DNA of 64,000 bases from Fusarium oxysporum f. sp. lycopersici 4287. Lineage: Eukaryota; Ascomycota; Sordariomycetes; Hypocreales; Nectriaceae. The notes beneath the pieces were generated by a model. The model was not told the DNA's origin. It was given only the letters and a program-made list of their open reading frames with translations, and did not search any database. The stretch lies in the NCBI RefSeq assembly GCF_000149955.1, contig NC_030990.1:372001-436000 (forward strand). Direction: 5' to 3'. The position numbers and the translations under genes are program-made. Below, piece by piece: positions 23,483 through 34,949 of the stretch. Every line of letters begins with the position of its first letter. Position 1 is the first letter of the stretch.

Positions 23483-25369
23483 TTAACCGCGTTGCCCATT
23501 CATAACAGGCCGCTTTGTTTGAAGATCAATACTCCTTCTCCTAATCCTCTCAGCCTCTCCAAAAACACTCTTTACTAATTCCTTCTTATTAACCTTCCCC
23601 ATAGCATTCCGTGGCAAAACCTCAACAATCTCCATATCCTGCGGAATCTTATACGCCGTGATCCTCGGCTTCAACGCATTCCTCAAACTCTGCAGACTCA
23701 TCGATTCACCAGTCTTGTTGCTGACAACAACAACAGCTGCGACTTTCTGACCCCACGCTTCAGACGGCAGACCAACGACCGCACACTCGTCGATTTCGGG
23801 GAGGGCAAGGATCTCTCGTTCGACTTCGAGGGCTGAGACTTTCTCGCCGCCTGTCTTGATGATATCTCGCTGCGACGGCCTTGGATAAAATACGCTGGTC
23901 CTTTTGCCCAGGAGCCTGATTTTCCAACACCAGATTCTGTGACCCTCCGTCGAATGGCGATGTCGCCTGTCTTGAACCATCCATCGGTAGTAAACTCCTT
24001 CGCAGTGGCCTCGGGGTTGCGCCAATATCCATTGAAGACAGTGGGTCCACGAAGTTGAATCTCTCCAATACGCTCCTTTCCAGAATGACTATCGATCTCG
24101 GCACCATGTTCAATAATCCTTTGAAGTCCGGTTTCGTCGTCAGTTTCCATGAGTCGAGCTTCGACAGATGGCAGTGGCCAGCCCACAGAACCGTCAACAC
24201 GGTCGGCAGTCTCAAGACCACAAGAAAGCGCCATTCCGACTTCAGTCATTCCGTAGCGCTCGAGAAGTACGTTTCCGCCCGTGAGCTGCATCCAGCCATC
24301 GCGGATTGGCTTCGGAAGAGCTGCTGAGCCGGAGATGTTAAGTCGTAGATGCTTTGGAGATACGGCTATTTTGCCGGCCGCTTGCATGTCGTGTGATAAA
24401 GATTCGTGGGCTTTCAGCATTCGTGACCAGATCGTGGGGACGGCGGTGAAGAAAGTGACGGGCGTTTTTGTCTCGTCTTTCTGAACACCATTGGTCTTCC
24501 CAACGTGGTTTTGAGAGTGGCCATTTGCTTGTTCAGCTGGTAAGAATGGTGCAGCCAGCCTTGTCCATACAGAGTTCACGTTGAAAGGATACATGAACTC
24601 AATGCTGCTACCTGCCAGCAGCGGTGTGAGAAGAGCGTTGACGGTGCCGTGGATGTGATGAAGTGGCAAGACATGCAAGAGTCTATCGCTGGGGGCATAT
24701 TTCCATGCTTCCAGAAGACACTTTGCTTGAGCTGTGAGATTTGTCTGAGACAGAACGACACCTTTGGGTCGTGCAGTTGTTCCGGAGGTGAAAAGCATCA
24801 TGCCGCCGCGAGGTTCATCTGAGAAGTCACGCAACTTGACTTCTTCCTCAATCGTAGAAATGTTTCGCGTTCCATCGAGTTGGTAGAACAAGGGGATGCT
24901 GTCCAAGCCTTCCGTGAGTACTTCCTCGGCTTTGGAAGCATACTTGGCTGAAGAGATGAGAACGAGGGCCTCGCTGTTGTTGATGATGTATCTTAGTTCA
25001 GGCGCAGGGAAAGAAGGGGCCAGTGGCACAGCAATTGCGTTGCAAGCAAGGATGGCCAACAGTGTCACTACAGTAGTAGTCGTCGGGTTAGTCCTGGATA
25101 CATGATACCGTGGTGGCGAGGTTAGAGTTTAGAGACATACCAACATATTCATAGCCACTTTCTACCATGAAAGCGATTCTCTCGCCAGAAATACTAGTAT
25201 CGCATTTCCCCGTCAGGGCCAGTAGCTGCTCTTTGGCATGCGCAACGCTATTAAGCAATGAACTGTAAGAGAAGCTTACGCCAGATTCATTCTCCACTAC
25301 AGCGACCGAAGACCCCTCATGCTTGAGGATAGCCTCAAAAAAGGCTGAACGATGGAGACTGATAGTCAT
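23483..25369 (-). pseudogene. malonyl-CoA synthetase-like AMP ligase with a single-base frameshift
   Basis: Exon 1 25141-25369 and exon 2 23483-25067, with a 73-nt intron. The ANL-family motifs are all present: MLFTSGTTARPKGV (P-loop-like), ERYGMTEVGMALSCG, TTDGWFKTGDIA and, at the C-terminus, RNAMGKVNKK with the catalytic Lys. At about 23866 the frame breaks. One frame ends in FIQGRRSE, and the next resumes at DIIKTGGEKVSALEVE, exactly where the family reads G-R-x-S-x-DIIK. Adding one base (GAG-GAT in place of GAGAT) restores the whole reading frame of about 604 codons. The ACSF3-like family makes malonyl-CoA from malonate, which would feed the neighbouring N-malonyltransferase. It may be a real lesion or an assembly indel. 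It is divergent from the esterase gene. Confidence 0.75.
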
Positions 25370-25779
25370 TGTCGACAAATTAGATAAGATGAGGATCTCT
25401 CGTGAACATGCTGAGACAGACTCTGCGACGTCTTTTCAATTGCTTTAACTCGAGGCTAAGAGACTCTCCCCCAAACGTTGAGGAGCGCGATCGGGGAATC
25501 AGCGGGGACCGAGCGGGTCATTTTGCCAAATGCCAACTTGTGATTCCTCTGACGTGAAATTAGCTAACGCGGGAGATCGGATATGCAAGATCGGCCTCTA
25601 AAAGTAGTTCCGACAGACCCGGCATCTTATCCGCCTGCGAACAAACGAGGGTATTAACTGGTCGATTTGTTGTTCGAAGTAACAGTGAAACCCCAACAAT
25701 AATTAGATAGCTGAGATTATAGTCCGTCAATCGTGCATGCAATTTTATCCTTGCGATATTGCGTTCCACTTTGATCACC
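25370..25779. promoter_or_regulatory. divergent promoter, AMP ligase / carboxylesterase
   Basis: A 410-bp bidirectional region. Two direct CGGGGA words at 25492-25497 and 25503-25508, then GAGCGGG, match the motif class of the other cluster promoters. Confidence 0.5.
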
Positions 25780-27441
25780 ATGGTTGACAACTACATCCGA
25801 GAGAGCTATATCTTCAATGCAGGGTCATTGGGACATATCGAAGGTTTAACCATCACTTCTCATGGTTCTCCAGCCGTACACTACTTTGGCGGTCTTCCTT
25901 ACGCTCTGCCCCCGAATGGACAGTGGCGCTTCCGTGTCCCCCGGCGGCTCCCCAAGCATTACCGATACGGCACAGCAACCGAGCCAGGGAAGTTCACAGA
26001 TGACACGAGAATCTGCCCCCAGCCTCCAAGTAGCAATACGCCTCACCCTTCTATCGTCAACGAAGATTGCCTGCAACTCAACATCTGGGTACCTGCTGGC
26101 CCTCCTCCCAAAGATGGTTGGCCAGTATGTTTCTATATTCATGGGGGTTTCCTTCAAGTCGGTACAAGCAACACAAAGCCGGAAGACCTGGTGTCATTTC
26201 TAAGCGAATCTGCATTCCGGGCAATCATGGTCCTGCCATCATATAGGCTCAATGTGTTTGGATTCCTCGCGAGCAGGGAATTAGCCGCCGAAGCGAGCTC
26301 TAATGGAGAAGCTACAGGAAATTATGGCCTATGGGATCAGAGAATGGCTCTAGAATGGACGCACGAGAACATATCCTTCTTTGGCGGTGATCCTGCAAAC
26401 ATCACAGTCGCCGGTTACTCCGCCGGCGCATACTCGAGTTTTCAACAACTAGCCCATGAGCTATTCCGTGTTCCTGAAGAAAAGGCAATCATAAGACGAG
26501 TCGCGATGTTTTCCAACAGCACAGGTGTTAGGCCCAAGGGTTTGCAGGATCAGCAGCCACAGTTCGACGAATTACTGACGAGGCTCGGCATCAATTTGGC
26601 TCTTTCAGATGAGGAGAAACTGACCAGTCTACGAGCTGTTCATCATCATCAACTCGTCCAGGTTCAAAACGGGATGAGAATATCAGAGTTCCGTGTCTTG
26701 GCAGACAATGCTTTCTATCCAGCTGACCTCATTGACAGAATAAACAATGGGGAATTTGCCAGGAAAATGAAGGACCGTGGTATCACTCTGATTAATGGCG
26801 AGTGCGAGAGTGAGCATACCATGTATCGTCGCTGGCGCACCCCTCAAGAGTCTTATTCCGCCGTGTATCAACGCTTCTCAGCGGAATTCGCACCAGAAGT
26901 TACAAAGAAGATCATGGACCACTACTGTGGACCCTCTCAGAAATTACCAACAGAGTACGCAAGCTGGGAGGACTTCTTCGGGCGCATCTACGCCAATATC
27001 CAAGTTCACTATCTTCAACGGGGCTTCCATAACGCCTTATTCGCAGGGGGCCTCGAAGCTGGTAAAGATGTTTTCCGCTATCGATTTGAGAGAAGACTTG
27101 ACTGCGTAGCAGAGAAGATTCCTGCCGAGTGGGGTGTTACGCATCTCACTGACGTTCCCATCTGGTTATGGGGGTGCGGATACGAAGGGGGTCTGAGCGT
27201 CCAAGAGAAAGAGTGGTTGAAGGATTGGAATGAGGGTTTTGCGGCATTTGTTAAGGGCGATGAAGTCAATTGGGAGACTACTAGGCCTAAAGATATGAGA
27301 AGATGGAGAAGTGATGGTGGGACTGATATTTGGGAAGATAGCTCATGGGAACGTGGTGTTGAGTTTTGGAAGCTTATAAATTCAGGTCATGAAAGAACAT
27401 ACAGAAAGGCGAGTTATCAAGAACATGACAGTCAGCTCTAA
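25780..27441 (+). CDS. type-B carboxylesterase
   Basis: A single-exon 553-aa gene. Start at 25780 in strong context (CACCATGG); an in-frame ATG seven codons upstream is less likely. Family motifs are EDCLQLNIWVP, the oxyanion loop IHGG, and the nucleophile elbow GYSAGAYS with S214. The Glu and His of the triad lie in the C-terminal half and are not placed with confidence. No secretion signal is visible, so it is probably intracellular. It would hydrolyse esters or amides. Carboxylesterases are known companions of FDB-type genes, but the substrate is unknown. Neighbours are the AMP ligase (divergent) and the regulator gene downstream. Confidence 0.85.
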   Translation: MVDNYIRESYIFNAGSLGHIEGLTITSHGSPAVHYFGGLPYALPPNGQWRFRVPRRLPKHYRYGTATEPGKFTDDTRICPQPPSSNTPHPSIVNEDCLQLNIWVPAGPPPKDGWPVCFYIHGGFLQVGTSNTKPEDLVSFLSESAFRAIMVLPSYRLNVFGFLASRELAAEASSNGEATGNYGLWDQRMALEWTHENISFFGGDPANITVAGYSAGAYSSFQQLAHELFRVPEEKAIIRRVAMFSNSTGVRPKGLQDQQPQFDELLTRLGINLALSDEEKLTSLRAVHHHQLVQVQNGMRISEFRVLADNAFYPADLIDRINNGEFARKMKDRGITLINGECESEHTMYRRWRTPQESYSAVYQRFSAEFAPEVTKKIMDHYCGPSQKLPTEYASWEDFFGRIYANIQVHYLQRGFHNALFAGGLEAGKDVFRYRFERRLDCVAEKIPAEWGVTHLTDVPIWLWGCGYEGGLSVQEKEWLKDWNEGFAAFVKGDEVNWETTRPKDMRRWRSDGGTDIWEDSSWERGVEFWKLINSGHERTYRKASYQEHDSQL

Positions 27442-28717
27442 GAACGCAACAGAATCTACCTACATTAAGGACGCCCCTAAGTTGTTTAGATACATATGTT
27501 GATAATATTAGATGACTATCATTTCACGATGATTGATAAATGTAATGCTCCATCTCAAGTCCACTACCCTACCCTATACAGCCAAATTTGCACTCTTGAC
27601 TTGGCGATTGGCAACTCTCCCCTGTAAAAATTCTTTCTTGGCACGCACTGTTAGTGCCGTGTTAGGAGCGGGATTTTCTGCAGGCCACGCGACCACACAA
27701 AACTGCGGGGATGCTATCGGCTCCCTAACAGCAGTTTTCAGAGAAGGAATTTTGGAGAGTTCGCCTTCTCTGACAACACCTTTGTCGGATCTAATGGCGG
27801 CACCTCAGAACCAGAACGCCTTAGATATCGGAGGACGATGCCCATGGCATCGGTAGCGACATCCTCCCGATCAACGACGCCGATTGCGATGGGTTTTTCT
27901 CCTTTGAAGGCAAGCCGCACCGTCGGCCTCTGATTCCTTCCCGAGGTTTTTCCCTGCCGCCGCGACAGTCGACTACGAGCTACAACTTGGTTACTGGAGA
28001 TTGTGGACTGCGTCGGCAGATGTAGTGATGCGCGAGAGAATTCTGGTCGGTGGAAAAAGTTCGACAATAGATTGCCCCCGAACCCGCTGACGGGTGACGG
28101 GCTTGAGAAATACAGCACCTTTTGTGCCATTGGTATGCTGGATGGTGAAGGAAGCGGGGTTTCCCTGTACCTAGCTAGCTCAGCACGTCTTTTGCTCCAG
28201 TAGGAGATCTGGCTTCGTTACAGCCACCCAGACGAAAAATATACAAACAAACAAACAAACAAACAGACTTGGCGATTGGACGGAGGCAGAGTCTGATAGC
28301 AGAAATAGCACCAGCACTCGCATTTAAATCCGGTCCTTAATTTCAAGCCTTGATTCTAGTGCATATATATAATCGACTCCATTTTGTATCTCTCAATTCC
28401 TGTCACTGCTATCCCAGCTAGCCAGGCTGAGCATATGACCCTGGCCATATGCCCAATACCAATCATCTTGCCTGTGACTGAAACCACAAGCCCGCTATAA
28501 CGGAGGTCAAGAGCCCAGACTCCACTGGGCTCGATAACAGCTCACTGATAAGACGGGGCTAGCGGGGCTCTGTGCCGAGATACCCCGCTAGTTCCCAGAA
28601 ACCTTTCTATAACACTGTTCAAGTTCTCCCTCGCTTCCCCGACGAACCCGGCATCGCCGGCACCTCTTCCCTTCCCATTTTCTAACCCCACATTTTGTAC
28701 TCTCACGTTAGCTCGTG
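27442..28717. other. 1.3-kb upstream region of the regulator gene, with gene-like debris
   Basis: Contains several overlapping open frames without recognised motifs. Segments such as GFFSFEGKPHRRPLIPS (about 27887-27937) and FAFSDNTFVGSNGG (about 27762-27803) read like coding sequence but sit in different frames. They may be remnants of an unidentified gene. An AAAC microsatellite lies at about 28243-28264. Inverted repeats near the 3' end are listed separately. Confidence 0.35.
28511..28591. promoter_or_regulatory. paired inverted repeats upstream of the regulator gene
   Basis: Two palindromes lie 127-207 nt before the regulator's ATG. GAGCCCAG-n6-CTGGGCTC is at 28511-28532. CTAGCGGGG-n15-CCCCGCTAG is at 28559-28591. 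Both are exact. The second carries the CGGGG core seen across the cluster and may be an autoregulatory site. Confidence 0.55.
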
Positions 28718-31119
28718 ATGCCAGAACAGTCCAGGAAACCATCAGACCAGGAGCAGGATCAATCAGAGACGGGTCCACCGACAAACAAGAGAAGACGTAT
28801 TGGTTTGGCATGTAATGCCTGTCGGTCACGCAAGTCTAGGTATACTTCCTTAAACTACCGAAATGTGCCTTCGGGGAGCTGACCTCATGGTAGATGCGAT
28901 GGACAGCGCCCTTCGTGCTCGTCATGCCTGTCCCTTGGTTTCGACTGCATGTACGAGCCTGGTGATTCTGCCACGAACGTAATTGTTCGCAAAGACTATG
29001 TCTCGGATCTCGAACAGCGTGTCAGCTCTGTTGAGCATAATCTCCAGCGGTTGAACGATGTTCTCAAGGGTCATCTCTCGCCTTGCAATAACACGAATAC
29101 CTCACCATGTCAACATGGAAACATGAACGTTGGCCACTCTATGCCTTCACCTGCACCGACTGCACCGGCGAAAGCGTCAGCGCCATCGGGAGCAGGGACA
29201 GGGACATGTGCGACAAGCCTAGAAGAGCCTCAGGATGAGGAAGGTATTCCCAATGGGATGGCCATGACGTTTGTCGAAGAAAAGACATCGGCGTTTTATG
29301 GCGAAGCCTCCAATATTAACTTCACGCAACTTCTTCTTCGCGCCATCGCGGCTGTGCACCACTCACCGGGCGCACCGTCTGCGCTTGACAGAGCTTCTGT
29401 GTTGGGAGAAAGTGTTGTTGCAAGTGTCTCCCAAAGCAAAGGCTCTCTGGGAGGCTCGGCGACACCACTAGACTCACTACCCACCGCCTTGCCATCTGTC
29501 GAGGAGATGGACACTTTGCTTGATCTCTACTTCGACACAGCTGGTGTTGTCTTCCCCTTCATTCACGAAGAGACCATGAGAAGTACATACAATGAATGCA
29601 GACTCAACGGCTTCACAAGAGCTCGAAGAACATGGCTTGGAACTCTGAACATGGTATTTGCCATGGCGAGTAACTTTGACAGGGACTACACTACCTCGTC
29701 CAAGAAGCGCTTCGAGAGGTCCAACGCTTTCTACAAAAGAGCTTTGGGCCTTTGCAACGAGCTATCAAAACGTGTCATAAGTCTTGAGATAGTTCATTAT
29801 CTCATATTGGTCGTTCTTCATTGTCAGGGAACTTCACGCTCCGTGCAAGCCTGGAACAACTACGGTCTTGTTATCCGATCGGCTATGGCTCTAGGACTTC
29901 ACACCGAGTCCACTGAGAGGTCGCTTGATCCTGTGCAGAAAGAATATCGTCGTCGGACTTGGGTGGTCATATACTGCCTTGACAAAGTGCTCAGCACAGC
30001 TGTGGGAAGACCCGCGAGTATTCCAGATGAGCAGATGACGCGGCGAGAGCCAGCATCTGGATGGTCACCTCCGACCTCTGACGCTGCCGATCTACCTGGT
30101 GATTTCTTGGCTGTATCATTCAGGATGTATCAGGTGATGAGCAAGTCTCTCGCCATTCAGTACGGTGCAAATCTCGATCACGACGCAGACCCTGATGAAA
30201 TGGCCCACCTCAAGGCCTCAGGTGAACTCCGAAAACAACTTCGGCTTTGGGCGGCGAATCTACCGCCACATCTTCAACTGTGCGACGTTGAGTCGGATGT
30301 TCTTTCTCAAAACACAAAGGCGAACAGACTTCGCGTTATTCTTACGATGAGATATCATAATCTGAGTATTCTCATACATAAACCACTGCTCAGCGCTACG
30401 ATACGACATTTGTTCCGACAGGATGACAGGGCGAGTGAAAGCTCATCGTACTTGATACAGCTCGCCATGGCGGAAGCGCATGAATGTGTTCGCTCAGCAC
30501 AACTTACAATTGATATTGTTCATTCCGTTATCAGTGTAGATTCCACGAGCAAGAACAATCTTGGGGTATGGTATTTCACGCTTTACTATGGTAAGTATAC
30601 CTTAGAATTAGTTATAAGGTGGTCTGCTGATTCTTTCGTCTAGTCTTCACGGCCTCACTGGTAATCTGCGGGCGATTACTCTGGGCACAACATGGAGACA
30701 CTGTAGTTGACGAAGCATCCGTCAGCCACATGAAGTTCCTCCTCAGCAAAGCAGAAGCAATATTCCTGAATCTGGATCACGAGAATAGTCTCGTGCTAAG
30801 TTGTCTAGAATACATTCGTAGACTCTCGCGAATGTGCGGCAAAAAAGGTTCGTCGCCGACAGTCTTCGTTTCTGGTCATTTTGTTAACACGGCGTTAGAA
30901 ATTGCTCCGGATGCTGCGTCTGCTATTATGCACGATAATGGGTCGAGTTCTACGGGTTCTGCGGACGCCATGTCTTTTAATCTCGATAACATGGATCCCT
31001 TTCAGCTTTTTGCGTCGGAAATGTTTGATCCGGCTATTTTTGAACATTTTCATCAATCACCTGTCGATGGTATGAGCTTTGTGAATGGGTTATGGGAGGG
31101 ATTTCCTTGCGGAGGATGA
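28718..31119 (+). CDS. Zn(II)2Cys6 transcription factor, candidate cluster regulator
   Basis: Exons 28718-28839, 28894-30590, 30644-31119; 764 aa with frame intact across both introns. The DNA-binding domain ACNACRSRKSRCDGQRPSCSS has six ligands, C32, C35, C42, C49, C52 and C59, with x2-x6-x6-x2-x6 spacing. It is preceded by a basic KRRR. The first intron splits the domain. A Pro/Ala/Ser-rich linker follows, then the fungal-specific regulator domain (VFPFIHEETMRSTYNECR; RRTWVVIYCLDKVLSTAVGRP). It sits between the FDB2-type and FDB1-type enzymes, as the FDB3 regulator does in F. pseudograminearum. It may be that orthologue, but this needs alignment. Inverted repeats in its own promoter suggest self-control. 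Confidence 0.88.
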
Positions 31120-31677
31120 GACGGCCACCGCATGAATATAGCAAGTTTGGACAGGTCATGATGTTGCGTTCAATTGATTAGAGGCCTCACAATGAGTCTT
31201 GGTATTGTCTCACTTGTACCGACACTGATCCTATTTGAAGAACCCTGGAACGTTTCCATCGAAATATGTGTTAAATATTATCAAATGTCCTGACTGTTTG
31301 AAGGAAGATTCGCTTTCATTCCATCAAGACCCTCTCCTGACGATGAACAAAAGCTTATTGCCCCTCAAGATGGTCTGGACCTCAATAGGCAGTCAGTGTA
31401 TCACAGCGGAATGGGCCGGTTTAACTCCCCGGCCTACCCCACGTCACCATGAGTCATGTGATCATTACGGGCTTAACAAGGTCTTACCTGATGATAACTA
31501 ATTCCTATCTACCGGATCCAAATTGCGGAGCTTCGGTCCGATTATTAGATATCCCCGTGTATAATAATTCATTGTTGTTATGTACAAGTCGGACACATCG
31601 AATTATATCAAAATTGTTATCAGCCAGCCTATCAAGTCAGGATAATCCCTCGTTTCTCCTAGTCCACTCCTCATACC
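31120..31677. promoter_or_regulatory. promoter of the N-acyltransferase gene
   Basis: A 558-bp region between co-directional genes. It contains CTCCCCGGCC at about 31425-31434 and CCTACCCC just after it, the cluster motif class. Confidence 0.45.
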
Positions 31678-32730
31678 ATGGCGCGTCTCGAAGATCCCAC
31701 TGCTCTTACTCAACTTCCACTGGAAGAGACCGCCCGTGTGCGATACAGTCCTTCTGAGCTGCAAGACTACTTCAAAACTATCAAACTTGCAAAGAGATTT
31801 CTAGACCTCGGCAACAGCGTGTTGAAAGACGCTGCACTCGCCCGAACAAAAGAACATGGCCTCCCGCTCTTGCAAGCCATAACACGTTATCACACATGCA
31901 ACGTCCCTTTTGAGAATCTCGTCCTTCACTATGATCCTCGCAAGATCGTCACTCTGGATCCTGCGGAGTTATACACCAAGATTGTAACACGACGTCGAGG
32001 AGGGCGATGCATGGAGAACAACATCTTTCTCGGCACTGCTCTTCGCTCGCTTGGTTACGAAGTGCGTAACTGCGGTGGTCGTGTATCACGCGCCATGAGC
32101 CCGTACCCAGAAGTCCGCAAGAACCAGAGCGCTACTTACGATGGATGGAATCATATGCTTCTTCTCGTGCTCCTGGGCGATGAATGGTACGGCGTCGATG
32201 TAGGAATGGGTTCCATGGGACCTAATCTCCCTTTCCCTCTGCAAGACGGATTCGAGACTCTCAGTATCGCACCGCGCGAGATTCGCATTCAGAAACGCTC
32301 CATCCCAGAGACATATGCTACAGACCCTTCTCACGGCACAAAAATGTGGTGTTACGACGTCTGCTACAATCCAGCCGAGAATGAAAAGATATGGACACCT
32401 GTCTACTGTTTCACTGAGACGGAATTCCTACCCCAGGACTATGAAGTCATGTCTTGGTTCACATCGACAAATCCGAAATCATTCTTTACCAGGTACATCA
32501 CTTGCACCAAGATGATTATGGATGAGGACAAGGAGGTGATTATCGGAAACCTCACCCTTTTTAAAGACACTGTTAGGGAGACGATTGGTAGTGGCCGTAA
32601 GGTTGTTAAGAAGTTCGAAACGGAAGAAGAACGCATTGAAGGGTTGGTTGGGATTTTTGATGTCAATTTGACAGAGGAGGAGAAAAACAGTCTTCCCCAG
32701 GAGAAGAGACTTGGGCAGAGCAAGGTATAA
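31678..32730 (+). CDS. FDB2: arylamine N-acyltransferase (FDB2/NAT1-type N-malonyltransferase)
   Basis: A single-exon 350-aa NAT. The Cys-His-Asp triad is C111 (RRGGRCMENN), H159 (YDGWNHMLLL) and D174 (WYGVDVGMG). Length exceeds bacterial NATs (about 280) and fits the Fusarium enzymes. In Fusarium, FDB2/NAT1 transfers malonyl from malonyl-CoA to 2-aminophenol, giving non-toxic N-(2-hydroxyphenyl)malonamic acid. The assignment rests on family plus neighbours (lactamase next door, regulator upstream). Sequence alone cannot separate malonyl from acetyl donor preference, since Fusarium genomes hold several NAT homologues. The symbol is therefore tentative. Confidence 0.85.
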   Translation: MARLEDPTALTQLPLEETARVRYSPSELQDYFKTIKLAKRFLDLGNSVLKDAALARTKEHGLPLLQAITRYHTCNVPFENLVLHYDPRKIVTLDPAELYTKIVTRRRGGRCMENNIFLGTALRSLGYEVRNCGGRVSRAMSPYPEVRKNQSATYDGWNHMLLLVLLGDEWYGVDVGMGSMGPNLPFPLQDGFETLSIAPREIRIQKRSIPETYATDPSHGTKMWCYDVCYNPAENEKIWTPVYCFTETEFLPQDYEVMSWFTSTNPKSFFTRYITCTKMIMDEDKEVIIGNLTLFKDTVRETIGSGRKVVKKFETEEERIEGLVGIFDVNLTEEEKNSLPQEKRLGQSKV

Positions 32731-33511
32731 GATGAACATGGTTATTTAGATCGTCAGACCATTTCGGGTAGTGTGTCATGAATATCGTAGTGTTTATACG
32801 TACCTTTTACACCTCTAAACTGATAAGAATTCTTCGTGAATTCATTCAGGTAAGAATCGTGCCATGAACAAGATGTTTGGCCATGCTCATGACTCCCTGC
32901 CACGCCGTCGTCACGGCCTGCGACCAATCCCTATAACTTCACAAACGCTCCTTGATAGTGGTTATACATTTGTTTTATAGTTTAGGAATATCCGACTTCT
33001 GTTTCGCTTATCATATGCATCTCATCATACTTGAGCCAAGTAATCAAATAGTGCAGGATAATTCCATATCAAATATCTCAATATCTTCAGTGTCGTTGCT
33101 ATCGCCAGCTGATAAGATAAATCGTATAGACCACATTATCCGGCGTGTCCGTTACTTCCCCGCATCTAACTAAGAGATACCAGAGCTTCAACATCGGGCC
33201 AGTGAACCCGATGCAGACCCTCTGAACTACCGACTAAGATGATGAAGGGAAACCTACTAAGCTAGCTTCTTTACCCCGCAAATAATTGACCGATCACTGG
33301 GAACCAACGCTAGCAAGGCCTTATCATGGTAAAGATAAGTGTGCCGACTTCGGCTTCTTACCCGGATAACCCATAGACTCGGCCACCTGAATAAGTAATA
33401 GATCAATGCAGGATAGCAAGACCCAATATAGTCTCAACACTCAGATCCATTGCTACTTCATAGAGAAATTTCGGAGCGACATAGAGATTCAGTTGCTGTT
33501 GAAACGCAAAC
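32731..33511. promoter_or_regulatory. promoter of the lactamase gene
   Basis: A 781-bp region. It holds TACCCCGC at about 33273 and ACCCGG at about 33360, weaker matches to the cluster motif. No gene seen. Confidence 0.35.
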
Positions 33512-34744
33512 ATGACTCCCTGTCGATTGCCCCCACCAGTCGATATCGCCGACTCGCCAAACACCGTTGAAGTCTACATCATAGACACAACGAGCTTCAT
33601 GAGCGGGTTCCCCGCCTCAACCTTTGTGGAACCTCTCGTACCTGGGTTCGACACAATCAACGTCCGATCATACTCCTTCCTCATCAAGCACCCTGGCTCC
33701 AACACGAAATATGATACTATGGTATTTGACCTCGGCGTGCGAAAGGACTGGGAGAATCTCCCAGAGACTTTTGTCGCCGGTATCAAATCAAGTGGATGCA
33801 AAATTGAGGTGCAAACAGACGTCGCCTCAATCCTACGCGAGAATGGACAGAGTCTCGATGACATTGGGGCTATTATTTGGTCGCATTGGCATTTTGATCA
33901 TGCTGGTGACCCACAAACCTTTCCAATGAGAACGGATCTTATTGTTGGTCCAGGGTTCAAGAAGAATATGATACCAGGTTACCCCACTGTGAGAGACTCG
34001 CATGTCAATGAAACAGCGTGGGAGGGTCGTGAGTTGATAGAGATCGACTTCAAAGGAGAAAGGGGTCTGAAAATTGGCAAATTTGAGGCTTATGACTTCT
34101 ACGGCGATGGAAGCTTTTACCTCTTGAGCTCGCCAGGCCACGCAGTCGGGCACATGTCTGCTCTAGCTCGCACAACTGCCGATCCCCCTTCTTTCATGCT
34201 TCTGGGCGGTGATATCGCTCATCACTGTGGCGAGTTCAGACCATCGCCGTATACCCCCCTACCCACGATGATCTCTCCAAACCCTCTCGGCCGAAATCTC
34301 TCCGCTTGCCCCGGAAGGCTCTTCCTCAACATCCACCCTTGGAAGGACCCAGAGAGACCATTCTTTGACCCAACAACAGAGCCAGGATGGCACCTAGAAG
34401 CGGTGGAGGCAAAGGAGAGTATTGACAAGCTGATCGAGGCAGATGCCTACGATAATATCTTTCCTGTCATGGCTCATGATATGACCCTGGGTGAGACGGT
34501 GGAGTTGTATCCAAAGAAGGCTAATGACTGGATGGTGAGAGGTTGGAAGGAGGCGACGCGGTGGGGATTCTGTGGAGAGTTTACGCCAATGGAGGAGATG
34601 GATACTAAAGGACAGCCAGCACAGATTACGGGGTTTCATGAGATTTACGAGTCGACAGAGGCTGGTTCTCAGAAAGTGTCGATTGCGCATCTTGAGTATA
34701 AGGGGGAGGAGAAGAAAGCGGAGCTCCACAATCTACTACTATGA
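33512..34744 (+). CDS. FDB1: metallo-beta-lactamase-fold hydrolase (FDB1/MBL1-type lactamase)
   Basis: A single-exon 410-aa gene. The metal site reads H125-W-H127-F-D129-H130, then H210 and H214 in [10 protein letters not shown]234 in LLGGDIAHH, with a further His near the C-terminus (VMAHD). This is the lactonase-like branch of the superfamily (N-acyl-homoserine-lactonase architecture). In Fusarium the FDB1/MBL1 lactamase opens benzoxazolinone to 2-aminophenol. The gene lies next to the NAT gene on the same strand. No signal peptide is visible, so it is cytosolic. Orthology is inferred from family and context. Confidence 0.85.
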   Translation: MTPCRLPPPVDIADSPNTVEVYIIDTTSFMSGFPASTFVEPLVPGFDTINVRSYSFLIKHPGSNTKYDTMVFDLGVRKDWENLPETFVAGIKSSGCKIEVQTDVASILRENGQSLDDIGAIIWSHWHFDHAGDPQTFPMRTDLIVGPGFKKNMIPGYPTVRDSHVNETAWEGRELIEIDFKGERGLKIGKFEAYDFYGDGSFYLLSSPGHAVGHMSALARTTADPPSFMLLGGDIAHHCGEFRPSPYTPLPTMISPNPLGRNLSACPGRLFLNIHPWKDPERPFFDPTTEPGWHLEAVEAKESIDKLIEADAYDNIFPVMAHDMTLGETVELYPKKANDWMVRGWKEATRWGFCGEFTPMEEMDTKGQPAQITGFHEIYESTEAGSQKVSIAHLEYKGEEKKAELHNLLL

Positions 34745-34949
34745 TAATTAGATAACTTGGAATTGATACCTCTCTCCAATACAAAAGAGCATATGTTGGA
34801 TTGAATGCATTACTGTAGTGCGAAGGGCTGTTGAATCTCATGACATATGAATGACAGCTCATGAGAGAAGTACCGCATAGGACTTAAGTCGTCAAGGCAA
34901 GCCTAATAAACAAGTATAACATAATAACCTATGCACGCCGACCTGTTGT
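34745..34949. other. convergent 3' flanks
   Basis: A 205-bp spacer. Nothing else seen. Confidence 0.4.
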
